In this document: one piece after another, positions 1 through 7,727 of the stretch | How positions within the stretch are numbered: position 1 is the first letter of the stretch | Layout of the letters: each line of letters starts with the position of its first letter | Origin: UBA3496 sp964558115 | GTDB lineage: Bacteria > UBA8248 | Reading direction: 5' to 3' | DNA length: 18,943 nt | NCBI GenBank assembly: GCA_964558115.1 | Contig: CAZLCI010000040.1 | Coordinates: 1 to 18,943, forward strand | Program-made: the position numbers and the translations under genes | The notes under the pieces: model-generated | Database searches by the model: none | Seen by the model: the letters and a program-made list of their open reading frames with translations, nothing else | What the model was told of the DNA's origin: nothing

Positions 1-698
1 GCATTAATGAAACTGGAACAATAGGTGCGCTTATAGAAGTAAATTGTGAGACAGATTTTGTTGCTAGAACTGAGGAATTTCAGTCTGTTCTAGATGCAAT
101 TTCAAAGCATGTAGTAGAAAAAGATGGTTCTGCTATTACTATTACCGAAGTAGATGATTTCCTTGAAGATGTGGTTAAAGCGGCTATAGCTAAACTAGGA
201 GAGAATATACAGTTTGGTCGTGCAGATAAATTATCTCTAGGAAATGAGAAAATAGGTCGTTTAGCATCTTATATACATCCTGGAGCAAAGATTGGAGTTC
301 TTTTGGAATTATGTTGTGAGTCCGTAGAAGTAAGAGATTCGAATGAATTTAATGAGATAGCTCATGATCTTTGTATGCATATAGCTGCAACAAATCCAAA
401 TTATCTATCTCAAGAGGATATTCCCGATAGCATTATTAGTGCAGAGAAAGAAATATTATTTGCACAATTAGCAGAAGAAGATAAACCTCAGGAAATTTTA
501 GAAAAGATAGTAGACGGTAGAATTAAAAAATTTAAAAAAGAAATATGTCTTCTTGATCAGCCTTTCGTTAAGGATACTGATATAAATATAGATACATATA
601 TTAGTAATAAGAGTGAAGCCTTAAAAGAAAAAATTTCGCTATCAAATTTTAAGTGTTATATCCTAGGTGAGTCTCAAATTGACAGTTCTAATACTTAG
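1..698 (+). CDS. tsf: Elongation factor Ts (5' end outside the window)
   Basis: EF-Ts is the guanine nucleotide exchange factor that recycles EF-Tu-GDP during translation elongation. The reading frame is open from base 3. The visible 231 residues begin inside the N-terminal part with GALIEVNCETDFVART, the family's diagnostic block at the start of the core domain. They continue through AAIAKLGENIQFGRA, a second conserved EF-Ts block. Two dimerisation/core subdomains follow, then a C-terminal IDTYISNKSEALKEKIS segment close to the usual EF-Ts end. The start codon and UBA-like N-terminal helices lie upstream of base 1. The stop TAG is at 696-698, and pyrH starts 49 bases later, so the pair is very probably cotranscribed, as in the common rpsB-tsf-pyrH-frr order. 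Identity is secure; only the 5' part is missing. Confidence 0.96.
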   Translation, partial: INETGTIGALIEVNCETDFVARTEEFQSVLDAISKHVVEKDGSAITITEVDDFLEDVVKAAIAKLGENIQFGRADKLSLGNEKIGRLASYIHPGAKIGVLLELCCESVEVRDSNEFNEIAHDLCMHIAATNPNYLSQEDIPDSIISAEKEILFAQLAEEDKPQEILEKIVDGRIKKFKKEICLLDQPFVKDTDINIDTYISNKSEALKEKISLSNFKCYILGESQIDSSNT

Positions 699-747
699 AA
701 AATGTTTTTTGACTTTTTAATTATTTCAAGTTTGTCGAGGTATCCTT

Positions 748-1473
748 TTGAGTTCATCAGACCTACGTTTTAAAAGAGTATTATTGAAACTCTCAGGAGA
801 AGCTCTGGGAGGTGAAAGTCAATATTCGATTGATCACCAATTAGTTGATGAAATAGCAAAAGAAATTTCAGATGTTCATGGAATGGGAGTTGAAATTGCG
901 ATTGTTGTAGGTGGGGGAAATATTTTTAGAGGAGCAGCTGCGGCAGAATCTGGAATGGAACGAACTAATGCTGATTATATGGGTATGCTTGCAACAGTTA
1001 TAAATGCTCTCGCACTCCAACATGCGCTAGAAAAAGTTAATCTTGAGACACGAGTTCAAAGTGCGATTCATATGATGGAACTTTGTGAGCCGTATATCCT
1101 TAGAAGAGCGGTTCGTCATCTAGAAAAGAATAGAGTTGTTATTTTTGCGGGTGGAACTGGTAATCCTTATTTTACGACCGATACAACCGCAAGTTTAAGA
1201 GCAAGTGAAATCAAAGCGGATTGTATTCTAAAGGCGACAAATGTAGATGGTGTTTTTTCTTCTGATCCAAATATAAATTCTGATGCTGAATTTATCCCTA
1301 GACTTTCATATATAGATGTTTTGAATCGACAGCTTGGAGTGATGGATACCACAGCGGTGAGTCTTTGCATGGATAACGATTTACCGATTATTGTTTTTAA
1401 TCTTTTGAAGAAAGGTAATATTTGTAGAGTGGTAAATGGGGAGAACGTAGGTACAGTTGTCGCATCCAAGTAG
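748..1473 (+). CDS. pyrH: UMP kinase
   Basis: This enzyme phosphorylates UMP to UDP with ATP, feeding UTP/CTP synthesis; it is a cytoplasmic hexamer of the amino acid kinase fold, unrelated to eukaryotic UMP kinases. In the 241 residues I see the N-terminal LLKLSGEAL with Lys14, the phosphate-binding GGGNIFRG (55-62), the UMP-contacting ERTNADYMGMLAT (71-82) and AGGTGNPYFTTDTTA (133-147) with Asp144. NVDGVFSSDP follows, a typical PyrH nucleotide-binding stretch. Length is normal for the family. The start is TTG at 748, preceded by TCGAGG at 735-740 as ribosome binding site. No ATG nearby would keep the conserved N-terminus. It sits between tsf and frr, the classic arrangement. Confidence 0.98.
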   Translation: MSSSDLRFKRVLLKLSGEALGGESQYSIDHQLVDEIAKEISDVHGMGVEIAIVVGGGNIFRGAAAAESGMERTNADYMGMLATVINALALQHALEKVNLETRVQSAIHMMELCEPYILRRAVRHLEKNRVVIFAGGTGNPYFTTDTTASLRASEIKADCILKATNVDGVFSSDPNINSDAEFIPRLSYIDVLNRQLGVMDTTAVSLCMDNDLPIIVFNLLKKGNICRVVNGENVGTVVASK

Positions 1474-1502
1474 GACATTGCCTTTCAGGGGAGGTCTTAA
1501 CT

Positions 1503-2057
1503 ATGAACGATATTATTAATGAAGTAAAAAAAGGGATGAATGCAACTATCGATTCTCTAAAAAAAGAATTATCTCGTGTCAGGACTGGGCGCGCAAATAC
1601 TTCACTTGTGAGTCATATCAAAGTCGAATACTATGGAACTCCAACAGATTTAAATCAAATTGCAAATTTAAGTGTTCCCGAACCGCAACTTATAGTTGTC
1701 CAACCATTTGATCCTAATTCAATAGGCGACATAGAGAAGGCTATTAGACTTTCTGATTTTGGATTTAATCCAATTAACGATGGAAAAATTGTAAGAGTCC
1801 CTATTCCTGCCTTAACCGAGGATAGACGAAAAGAAATAGTGAAACTTATTAAAAAATCAGGGGAAGATCATAAAGTTGGGTTGCGTAATGTTCGTCGCGA
1901 TGGAAATGAAAATCTTAAAAACGCAGAGAAAAACAAAGAAATAACTGAAGACGATTCACGCAAAGGTCAAGATGAGATTCAGAAAATAACCGATGACTAT
2001 GTGTCTCAAATTGAAGAAATTGTTTCGATTAAAGAAAAAGAAATTTTAGAAATTTAA
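1503..2057 (+). CDS. frr: Ribosome recycling factor
   Basis: RRF splits the post-termination ribosome together with EF-G. The 184-residue length is exactly that of the family. The alpha-helical domain I segment LKKELSRVRTGRAN (19-32) is followed by the beta domain (VEYYGTPTDLNQIANLSVPEP, about 41-61) and then the returning helices with LRNVRRDGNENLK around residue 127-139. The conserved Arg132 lies there. The start ATG at 1503 has a strong ribosome binding site, GGGGAGG, at about 1488-1494. It lies 29 bases after pyrH and 18 before uppS, so it is part of the same transcription unit. Confidence 0.98.
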   Translation: MNDIINEVKKGMNATIDSLKKELSRVRTGRANTSLVSHIKVEYYGTPTDLNQIANLSVPEPQLIVVQPFDPNSIGDIEKAIRLSDFGFNPINDGKIVRVPIPALTEDRRKEIVKLIKKSGEDHKVGLRNVRRDGNENLKNAEKNKEITEDDSRKGQDEIQKITDDYVSQIEEIVSIKEKEILEI

Positions 2058-2075
2058 TTCTATTGAGTTTTTTTT

Positions 2076-2831
2076 ATGGAATCTGACATTAAAGATATTG
2101 ATTCAAGTCGTTTACCTAAGCATGTTGGTATTATTATGGACGGAAATGGTCGTTGGGCAAAACGTAAATCATTGCCAAGAATTTCTGGACACAGGGCGGG
2201 AGTGAAAGCAGTACAATCCGCTGTAGAATTTGCTAGAAAAATCGGAATTTCCGCTCTAACTTTATATAGTTTTTCTTCTGAAAATTGGAATCGACCAAAA
2301 AGAGAGATTGATTCTTTGATGGATATATTATCAGAATTTCTCGAAAAAGAATTAAATCGTATGTTGGCTGAAGGAATTCGTTTTAACTGTATAGGACAAA
2401 TTGAAGATTTGCCTGATTTTGTACAAAGAATCATTTTACGTTCTATCGACGAAACAGCCGATCGTAATGATATGGTTCTTACTCTTGCATTGAGTTATAG
2501 CGGAAGGATGGAAATCACCAACGCCGCAAAGTCAATTGCAAAAAAAGTCAGTGCTGGTGAGATAACTATTAGTGAGATAGATGAGTCTACCATTCAGGAA
2601 CACTTGTACACAGCTGATCTGCCGGAATTGGATCTTCTTATAAGAACTGGGGGTGATCTGAGGTTATCTAATTATATGCTTTGGCAAGTTGCATATGCAG
2701 AATTGTTCTTCACTGAGTTGAGTTGGCCTGACTTTACTGATTTAGAATTTCAAAAAGCTATACTTGCTTTCCAAAAACGTATTCGAAAATTTGGTCTGAC
2801 TGAAGAACAACTACTGTCAAAGAAGGTTTAA
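2076..2831 (+). CDS. uppS: Undecaprenyl diphosphate synthase (cis-prenyltransferase)
   Basis: UppS condenses farnesyl diphosphate with isopentenyl diphosphate units to make the C55 carrier for peptidoglycan and surface polysaccharides. The 251 residues contain the catalytic block HVGIIMDGNGRWAK with Asp22, the GHRAGV turn, LTLYSFSSENWNRP, and the diphosphate-binding block RTGGDLRLSNYMLWQVAYAE near residue 190-210. All are hallmark regions of the family. The product feeds the lipid carrier pool from precursors made through dxr two genes downstream. The start ATG at 2076 has only a weak ribosome binding site, with T-rich sequence directly before it, so translational coupling to frr is plausible. 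cdsA begins 4 bases after the stop. Confidence 0.97.
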   Translation: MESDIKDIDSSRLPKHVGIIMDGNGRWAKRKSLPRISGHRAGVKAVQSAVEFARKIGISALTLYSFSSENWNRPKREIDSLMDILSEFLEKELNRMLAEGIRFNCIGQIEDLPDFVQRIILRSIDETADRNDMVLTLALSYSGRMEITNAAKSIAKKVSAGEITISEIDESTIQEHLYTADLPELDLLIRTGGDLRLSNYMLWQVAYAELFFTELSWPDFTDLEFQKAILAFQKRIRKFGLTEEQLLSKKV

Positions 2832-2835
2832 CGTT

Positions 2836-3621
2836 TTGGTGCGTACTGTAAGTGCTCTTCTCTTAATTTCTTTTACTATTCCTATTGTTCTTTATTCTCC
2901 TAGTTGGTTTTTTGTTTTATTTGTGTTCTTTATATGTTTCGTCATATCTTATGAATACAACAAACTCTCTAAAGAAATATTTCCTGAAATCTCTCCATGG
3001 GATGTGACCTTAGATGTAGTCTTGCTTATCTTTTTCTTCTGTTATACTAGTTATTCATTTTATTTACTCTTGATTTATTTATCTTTGAAAACTTTTTTTA
3101 AATTATTTTTTTCTGATTCTGTAGTTTCAGGATTATTGTCGTTAGGTGGAGTTTTGCTTGGTGTCGCTTGGATAGCATTGCCAGGAATTGCAATTATTTT
3201 TATTGAAAAAATGGAATTCGGCAGATTGCTAATTATTTCCCTTTTAATAATTACTTGGAGTAATGATATTTTTGCTTATTTAGTCGGAAAAAATATTGGT
3301 AGGACTAAACTGTTGCCGAGTATTAGTCCTAATAAGACTGTTGAAGGTTCAATAGCAGGATTAGTAGGAGGCGTCATATCAGGAATTTTACTTTTTAAAT
3401 TTTTGCCTTTATATAAATTTGATTTAACTTATATTTTTTTTATTTCTCTTATTCTTTCTATCTTTGGACAATTTGGAGATTTGTGTGAATCTGCGTTTAA
3501 GAGAAATGCTAAAGTGAAAGATTCCTCTGATCTTATTCCAGGACATGGTGGTTCTTTTGATAGATTAGATAGTTTTCTTTTTGCTGTGCCAATTCTTTAC
3601 ATTTTCTTAAAAGTATTATGA
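2836..3621 (+). CDS. cdsA: Phosphatidate cytidylyltransferase (CDP-diglyceride synthase)
   Basis: CdsA makes CDP-diacylglycerol from phosphatidic acid and CTP, the branch point for bacterial phospholipids. The 261 residues are very hydrophobic, with about seven to eight membrane segments. They carry the family signature SAFKRNAKVKDSSDLIPGHG, continuing into GSFDRLD (219-245, with the expected K-D, HGG and DR-D residues). NDIFAYLVGKNIGR followed by SPNKTVEG (143-171) is another conserved region. The start is given as TTG at 2836, 9 bases after GAAGG (2822-2826) inside the end of uppS; GTG at 2839 is an equally possible start. The spacing to uppS (4 bases) and dxr indicates one operon. A site-2 protease gene often found near dxr in other bacteria is absent here. 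Confidence 0.95.
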   Translation: MVRTVSALLLISFTIPIVLYSPSWFFVLFVFFICFVISYEYNKLSKEIFPEISPWDVTLDVVLLIFFFCYTSYSFYLLLIYLSLKTFFKLFFSDSVVSGLLSLGGVLLGVAWIALPGIAIIFIEKMEFGRLLIISLLIITWSNDIFAYLVGKNIGRTKLLPSISPNKTVEGSIAGLVGGVISGILLFKFLPLYKFDLTYIFFISLILSIFGQFGDLCESAFKRNAKVKDSSDLIPGHGGSFDRLDSFLFAVPILYIFLKVL

Positions 3622-3645
3622 TTGATAATTTATAAGGAAAAGATT

Positions 3646-4809
3646 ATGAATCGTAAAAGAATTTCTATACTTGGTTCTACCGGAAGTATAGGGAAAAATG
3701 CGATTCGTGTTATTCGAGAAAATAAAGATAGATTTGAAATAATAGCACTTGCAGCCGGAAGAAACTGGAAAGAATTAGCAAAACAAGCTATTGAATTTTC
3801 TCCATCTTTTATTTCAATTTCTGATCGAAACGATGTTTCTCATTTAAAATCTGTTGTCCCCTCAAATATTAAAATTTTATGTGGAGATGAAGGTCTGAGG
3901 GAGATTGCGAAATATCCCGATACAGATGTTGTTCTGTCTGCTCTTGTTGGATCAATTGGTCTTATACCAACAATTGATGCGATTAAATCTGGGACAGCGG
4001 TTGCGATAGCGAATAAAGAAGTACTAGTGATGGCCGGGAATTTAGTGACGAGTCTTTCTGAGTCTCTCAATGTTCCGTTGTTGCCTGTAGATAGTGAGCA
4101 TGCAGGGATTGCCCAAATTCTTGCTGGTCATGAAATTAAGGAAGTTCAAAGAATTATTTTAACTGCGTCTGGTGGTCCATTTAGAGAATTCGATAAGACT
4201 TCTCTTAAGAATGTCACACTTAAACAAGCTCTTTCTCACCCTAATTGGGATATGGGTGCAAAAATTAGTGTTGATTCTGCTACCTTAATGAATAAAGGTT
4301 TTGAACTTATAGAAGCCAGGTGGCTCTTCGGTTTAGAGCCTTCTTTCATAGATGTGATTATTCATCCTCAAAGTATTGTGCATGGTTTAGTTGAATTTGT
4401 AGATGGTAGTGTTATCGCACAAATGAGCGTTCCAGACATGCGTTTTTCAATTGCACAAGCAATAAGTCCATCGGAAAGAGTAAAAAATAATATCAAATCA
4501 CTTAATCTTATTGATTTAGGCAAATTGACCTTTGAGAATCCTCAAGAAAATCTCTTTCCTTGCCTCAAGTATGCAAAAGAAGCAATGAAAGTAGGCGGAA
4601 CTGCACCTGCGGTTCTAAATGCTTCTAATGAGGTTGCGGTTGATGCTTTTATCAGAGGACAAATTAATTTTTTAGATATTTCTAATATTATTATTCGTGT
4701 TTTAGATAAACATAAAGTATTAGACGTTCACGATATTGATGATGTGTTGGAGGCTGATCGTTGGGCAAGTGAATTGGCAACTAAATTTATAAAGAAAATT
4801 TTTTTTTAA
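3646..4809 (+). CDS. dxr: 1-deoxy-D-xylulose 5-phosphate reductoisomerase
   Basis: DXR converts DXP to 2-C-methyl-D-erythritol 4-phosphate with NADPH, the committed step of the MEP isoprenoid pathway. The 387 residues begin with the NADPH-binding ISILGSTGSIG (6-16). ANKEVLVMAG is followed by the metal site VDSEH (Asp149, Glu151) and HPNWDMGAKISVDSATLMNK (198-217, the flexible loop). GFELIEARW supplies the third metal ligand Glu223, and the C-terminal linker and helical domain follow. After VDSEH the sequence reads AGIAQ where many homologues have (N/S)AIFQ, a mild oddity. I chose ATG 3646 because AAGGAAA (3634-3640) lies just before it. An in-frame TTG at 3622 would add eight residues with no homology value. 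The gene follows cdsA with 24 bases between. Confidence 0.97.
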   Translation: MNRKRISILGSTGSIGKNAIRVIRENKDRFEIIALAAGRNWKELAKQAIEFSPSFISISDRNDVSHLKSVVPSNIKILCGDEGLREIAKYPDTDVVLSALVGSIGLIPTIDAIKSGTAVAIANKEVLVMAGNLVTSLSESLNVPLLPVDSEHAGIAQILAGHEIKEVQRIILTASGGPFREFDKTSLKNVTLKQALSHPNWDMGAKISVDSATLMNKGFELIEARWLFGLEPSFIDVIIHPQSIVHGLVEFVDGSVIAQMSVPDMRFSIAQAISPSERVKNNIKSLNLIDLGKLTFENPQENLFPCLKYAKEAMKVGGTAPAVLNASNEVAVDAFIRGQINFLDISNIIIRVLDKHKVLDVHDIDDVLEADRWASELATKFIKKIFF

Positions 4810-4826
4810 ATTTATGGGTAAAGTTT

Positions 4827-5315
4827 ATGAAAGCTAAAAAGCGCTTTCCTTTTGATCCTACTATAGGATTTTCTCAAACTGTTTTTTGTACGGTTTTTGG
4901 TATTGGCTTTATTCCTTTTTTCCCAGGAACGGTCGGTTCTCTAGCTGGTATTTTATGTTATGTCGTAATAGAACAATATATTCAGCACGGGTCTGTATTC
5001 ATTGTATTGATAGTAATTCCTTTGGGGATTTATTTTTCTGGCATTTATGAAAACAAGAGAGGAGTGTCAGATCCTCCAGAGATTGTTGTAGATGAGTTTT
5101 GTGGGCAGATTTTATGTCTGTTAGGTTCTGGCATAACTATTCAAAATTTAGTTTGTGGGTTTTTAATTTTTAGGCTTTTAGATATTTTAAAACCTCCTCC
5201 TATAAAATATCTTGAGACTTTTCCTCGGGGGTGGGGCATCTTCTTAGATGATTTATTTGCAGGTTTGATTGGTTTTGTTGCATTGTTTTTTTTGAGGTCT
5301 TTAATTTTATTTTAG
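4827..5315 (+). CDS. pgpA: Phosphatidylglycerophosphatase A family protein
   Basis: PgpA dephosphorylates phosphatidylglycerol phosphate to phosphatidylglycerol at the inner membrane, downstream of CdsA in the same pathway. The 162-residue protein has the N-terminal FGIGFIPFFPGTVGSLAG (24-41) and the acidic motif SDPPEIVVDEFCGQ (81-94). It also has LDDLFAGLIG (140-149), all matching the PgpA family. There are about four hydrophobic membrane segments (roughly 16-48, 57-72, 95-120 and 139-162). The start ATG is at 4827, 17 bases after the dxr stop; the ribosome binding site is weak (GGGTAAAG at 4816-4823). Length is normal. Family membership is clear from motifs; the exact substrate is inferred from the family. 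Confidence 0.92.
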   Translation: MKAKKRFPFDPTIGFSQTVFCTVFGIGFIPFFPGTVGSLAGILCYVVIEQYIQHGSVFIVLIVIPLGIYFSGIYENKRGVSDPPEIVVDEFCGQILCLLGSGITIQNLVCGFLIFRLLDILKPPPIKYLETFPRGWGIFLDDLFAGLIGFVALFFLRSLILF

Positions 5316-5335
5316 TCCTTTGGTAGGAGAATGTA

Positions 5336-5809
5336 ATGACAGAAAGATTTGAAGTCAAAGTAGCTTCTATTTTGATTTCTCGTGGATGGAGGCTCGTTAC
5401 AGCGGAAAGTTGTACAGCGGGTTTGATAGCTAGTACGATTACAGATGTTCCAGGAAGTTCTTCATATTTTGATAGAAGTTATGTTACTTATAGTAATGAA
5501 GCAAAAGTAGAAATGTTGGGAGTTCCAGAAGAAGTTTTAAGGGAGCATGGTGCAGTCAGTGAATCCTGTGCTCGACTGATGGCAGAAGGAGCCCTCTCTG
5601 CTTCCGGAGTTGAAGTTGCATTATCAGTTACCGGTATCGCTGGTCCTACAGGCGGATCTATTGATAAACCTATAGGAACTGTTTTTATGGCCGTTTGTTC
5701 GTCTTTATCTACTTCTTGTTATCTTCATAAATTTACAGGCGATCGTTCTGAGATTAAAAGTAAAACAGTTGAGGCCGCATTAAAGATGCTTCTCCGATTT
5801 TTAAGTTGA
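5336..5809 (+). CDS. pncC: CinA C-terminal domain protein / nicotinamide-nucleotide amidohydrolase (PncC)
   Basis: PncC deamidates nicotinamide mononucleotide to nicotinic acid mononucleotide, salvaging NAD breakdown products. The 157 residues correspond to the C-terminal domain of CinA only, without the N-terminal molybdopterin-binding-like domain. Conserved parts are LVTAESCTAG (20-29, active-site region), YVTYSNEAKVEMLGV (49-63), HGAVSESCA (71-79) and SVTGIAGPTGGSIDKPIGTV (97-116). The start ATG at 5336 follows GGTAGGAGAA (5322-5331), a good ribosome binding site. It is the last plus-strand gene of this block and ends 17 bases from the converging umuC. A cinA-recA linkage is common in bacteria; here the umuDC pair lies between them. 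Confidence 0.95.
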   Translation: MTERFEVKVASILISRGWRLVTAESCTAGLIASTITDVPGSSSYFDRSYVTYSNEAKVEMLGVPEEVLREHGAVSESCARLMAEGALSASGVEVALSVTGIAGPTGGSIDKPIGTVFMAVCSSLSTSCYLHKFTGDRSEIKSKTVEAALKMLLRFLS

Positions 5810-5826
5810 AAAGTAAATAGATTTTT

Positions 5827-7131
5827 TTAATAAGCTTTTACAATTGGGATCTCATCCCATTGGGTTGTATAAGCACTAGATTTGTTGAAAGATTTACCTG
5901 CCCATTTCTCTTTTATACCTTCGCTGGCATATATTACTGTTCCTCTTCCCATTCTATGATTTAATTGGTCAATTGTAGTCATTAATTTTCTTGATTTCTC
6001 TTTATCTTCTTTAGGGAATAGGTTCTGTTGATATTCATCCTCCGGAATCAAATCTTGTAATATTACACCTGCCTTGTGATATAGGATGTTGTCTTTGAAC
6101 ATCTTGTTAAGTATTAAGAAAGAGATTCGAATAAAAAGTCTCGTGTCATTTGATGGATTAGAGAAATGATAAATTAGGCTTTCGTGGTGTTGAGGAACTG
6201 ATTTTCTGAATGGATTTGTGTGTATGAAAATTATCATTGATGTAGCTAGTAAATGATTTTTTCTTAATTTTTCTGCTGCATTTGTTATGTAATTTGTTAG
6301 CGCTTCTCCTATTTTATTTACACATGAAATTTGTTTCCTGAAGGATCTTGATACACAGATACTTTTCTTTTTCTTGGGAACGTTTTCAATATTAATGCAT
6401 TGGATCCCGTGTAATTCAAATATAGTTCTTTGAATACTCACGTTAAATTTTCTACTTATTTCTTCTTGATTTAAACTCATTAGTTCTAAAATAGTTTTTA
6501 TGTTCATGCTTCTAATTTTCCTGCCTACCCTTTTCCCTATTCCCCATATATCTTCTAATTCTATTTTTTCTAAGGGTACTTTCTCATTATCCAAGTTATG
6601 TATAACGTACACTCCGTTTGAAGATATCCCCTTTTTGACAAATTCGTTTGCTAATTTTGCAAGAGTTTTCGTTTTTCCTATACCTACTGAAACAGGTATC
6701 CCAACCCATTGTTTTATTTTTGTTCTTATTTCAATTCCATATTTGAGCAGATTTTTCTGCTCTTTTGATATATCTAAGAATGCTTCGTCAATTGAATAAA
6801 CTTCTACATGAGAACTAAATTTAAAAAGACTATTCATTATTCTCTGAGAGATATCACCATAGAGTGTATAATTTGATGAGAATACATGGACATTGAAATT
6901 TTCTATAATTTCCTTTGCCTTATATAAAGGAGTTCCCATTTTGATCCCAATTAGTTTTGATTCTTGCGATCTGGCGATAATACAGCCATCATTGTTTGAT
7001 AGTACGACAATTGGCTTATGCTCTAAATTCGGAGTGAATATTCTCTCGCAAGACGCATAAAAATTATTGCAGTCGACAAGCGCAAACCAAATATCTGAAT
7101 TTGTAGTTTTTTTATAATTTGTGAATAACAT
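5827..7131 (-). CDS. umuC: DNA polymerase V catalytic subunit UmuC (Y-family)
   Basis: UmuC is the error-prone translesion polymerase subunit, active as UmuD'2C together with RecA. In the 434 residues I see the palm motif FALVDCNNFYASCE (16-29, metal ligand Asp20) and the fingers region VVLSNNDGCIIARS (42-55). The second catalytic block VYSIDEAFLDIS (111-122, Asp115 and Glu116) and the helix-hairpin-helix part GIGKTKTLAKLANEF (150-164) follow. WGIGKRVGRKI, a little-finger domain, and a UmuC-specific C-terminus ending TTQWDEIPIVKA complete it. It is full length and looks intact. The start ATG at 7131 overlaps the end of umuD by 20 bases, implying coupled translation. It starts about 12 residues earlier than E. 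coli UmuC relative to the first motif. No terminator is visible before the converging pncC. Confidence 0.97.
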   Translation of the reverse strand: MLFTNYKKTTNSDIWFALVDCNNFYASCERIFTPNLEHKPIVVLSNNDGCIIARSQESKLIGIKMGTPLYKAKEIIENFNVHVFSSNYTLYGDISQRIMNSLFKFSSHVEVYSIDEAFLDISKEQKNLLKYGIEIRTKIKQWVGIPVSVGIGKTKTLAKLANEFVKKGISSNGVYVIHNLDNEKVPLEKIELEDIWGIGKRVGRKIRSMNIKTILELMSLNQEEISRKFNVSIQRTIFELHGIQCINIENVPKKKKSICVSRSFRKQISCVNKIGEALTNYITNAAEKLRKNHLLATSMIIFIHTNPFRKSVPQHHESLIYHFSNPSNDTRLFIRISFLILNKMFKDNILYHKAGVILQDLIPEDEYQQNLFPKEDKEKSRKLMTTIDQLNHRMGRGTVIYASEGIKEKWAGKSFNKSSAYTTQWDEIPIVKAY

Positions 7132-7546
7132 TTGTTGCTATACCCCAAATATGAAAGTTCATCTCTTCTGTAATTTTAATTGAATCAAATTTTTCATTAT
7201 CTGCATCAAGCCATATTTCATTTTTTGAAAAACGGAGGCGTTTAACAGTTAGTTCTCCGTATAAGACAGCGATAATTATTTTTCCGCTGGATGCTTCTAA
7301 AGATCGATCAACAATTAATATGTCATCTGAGTTTATTCCTGATCCCAGCATTGATTCTCCTTGTACACGTACGAAAAAAGTAGAATTTGGATTTTTAATT
7401 AAGTATTCATTTAGGTCTAAATTTTTTTCTAAATGATCATCTGCGGGTGAAGGGAAGCCAGCTGAAACACGATAATCGTAGAGAGGGGTTATTACATTTT
7501 TTTTAATATCAAAAGATGATATTTTTCCGTATGAATTTATGTACAT
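7112..7546 (-). CDS. umuD: Translesion polymerase V autoproteolytic subunit UmuD
   Basis: UmuD is a LexA-like serine peptidase; RecA filaments stimulate self-cleavage to UmuD', which activates UmuC. From ATG 7546 the protein has 144 residues (E. coli UmuD has 139). The predicted cleavage site is Ala29-Gly30 in SAGFPSPADD, as in the family. The nucleophile is Ser65 in QGESML and the general base is Lys102 in GELTVKRL. Their spacing of 37 residues equals the E. coli Ser60-Lys97 spacing. There is no DNA-binding domain, which separates it from LexA. A TTG at 7603 is also in frame but lies inside the promoter (its TTGACT box), so I reject it. umuC follows with a 20-base overlap. Confidence 0.96.
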   Translation of the reverse strand: MYINSYGKISSFDIKKNVITPLYDYRVSAGFPSPADDHLEKNLDLNEYLIKNPNSTFFVRVQGESMLGSGINSDDILIVDRSLEASSGKIIIAVLYGELTVKRLRFSKNEIWLDADNEKFDSIKITEEMNFHIWGIATNVIHKL

Positions 7547-7576
7547 TGTAATCTCTGAGAATATAGAAAAACTTGT

Positions 7577-7603
7577 TTTATACGAAAATAATACGAAAGT
7601 CAA
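7577..7603 (-). promoter_or_regulatory. Candidate umuDC promoter
   Basis: Read on the minus strand, TTGACT (7603-7598) is followed after 15 bases by TATAAA (7582-7577), about 30 bases before the umuD ATG. The spacer is shorter than the usual 17, as is seen in some regulated promoters. The same two blocks, TTGACTTTCGT and CGTATAAAA, occur in the facing recA promoter. Two ATACGAAA repeats lie within it, at 7580 and 7591, spaced one helical turn apart. Confidence 0.5.
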
Positions 7604-7672
7604 TTATCCTTCTATTTGAAATTTTAACTTGACTTTCGTTATAATTATGGCGTATAAAATACGAAAACAGTA
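7580..7672. promoter_or_regulatory. Operator-like repeats shared by the umuDC and recA promoters
   Basis: The motif ATACGAAAAYARTA occurs at 7580-7593 (over the umuD promoter) and at 7659-7672 (at the recA promoter), with 12 of 14 bases identical and two transitions. A shorter copy, ATACGAAAG, lies at 7591-7599. CGTAT-AAA-ATACG at 7651-7663 is a perfect 5-bp dyad. Repeated elements over both divergent SOS-type genes suggest binding by a common repressor such as LexA; that is inference. The motifs do not match the E. coli CTG-N10-CAG box or the Bacillus CGAAC-N4-GTTCG box. Confidence 0.5.
7629..7658 (+). promoter_or_regulatory. Candidate recA promoter P1
   Basis: TTGACT (7629-7634), an 18-base spacer and TATAAA (7653-7658) form a plausible sigma-70-type promoter facing recA. 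It shares TTGACTTTCGT and CGTATAAAA with the opposing umuDC promoter. The operator-like motif starts at 7659, right after the -10 box, where a repressor could block initiation. Confidence 0.5.
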
Positions 7673-7698
7673 TTCGATTTACTGTGATAATTTTTAGT

Positions 7699-7727
7699 TT
7701 GGATGAAAATTTAGATCAATGTATAAT
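7699..7727 (+). promoter_or_regulatory. Candidate recA promoter P2
   Basis: TTGGAT (7699-7704), a 17-base spacer and a perfect TATAAT (7722-7727) lie about 40 bases before the recA start codon. This would give a leader of roughly 30 bases. No ATACGAAA motif overlaps it, so it could be a constitutive promoter beside the possibly repressed P1 (inference). Confidence 0.5.

Noticed and set aside
709..737. TTGACT at 709-714 as a pyrH promoter
   Set aside because: The sequence 17 bases downstream (TTGTCG) does not resemble a -10 box, and the gene fits in the tsf operon.
1167..1478. Open frame on the minus strand opposite pyrH, and similar antisense frames across the window (for example opposite uppS, dxr, trmD and rplS)
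   Set aside because: They lie wholly over well-identified conserved genes, have no ribosome binding site of note, and their translations resemble no family. They are shadows of the real genes.
5845..5859. Hairpin TGGGAT-CTC-ATCCCA near the end of umuC as a terminator
   Set aside because: Only six base pairs, within the coding sequence, and not followed by a T-run on either strand.
7547..7603. Longer umuD starting at TTG 7603
   Set aside because: This start is within the TTGACT promoter element; the extra residues are not UmuD-like, and ATG 7546 gives the normal family length.
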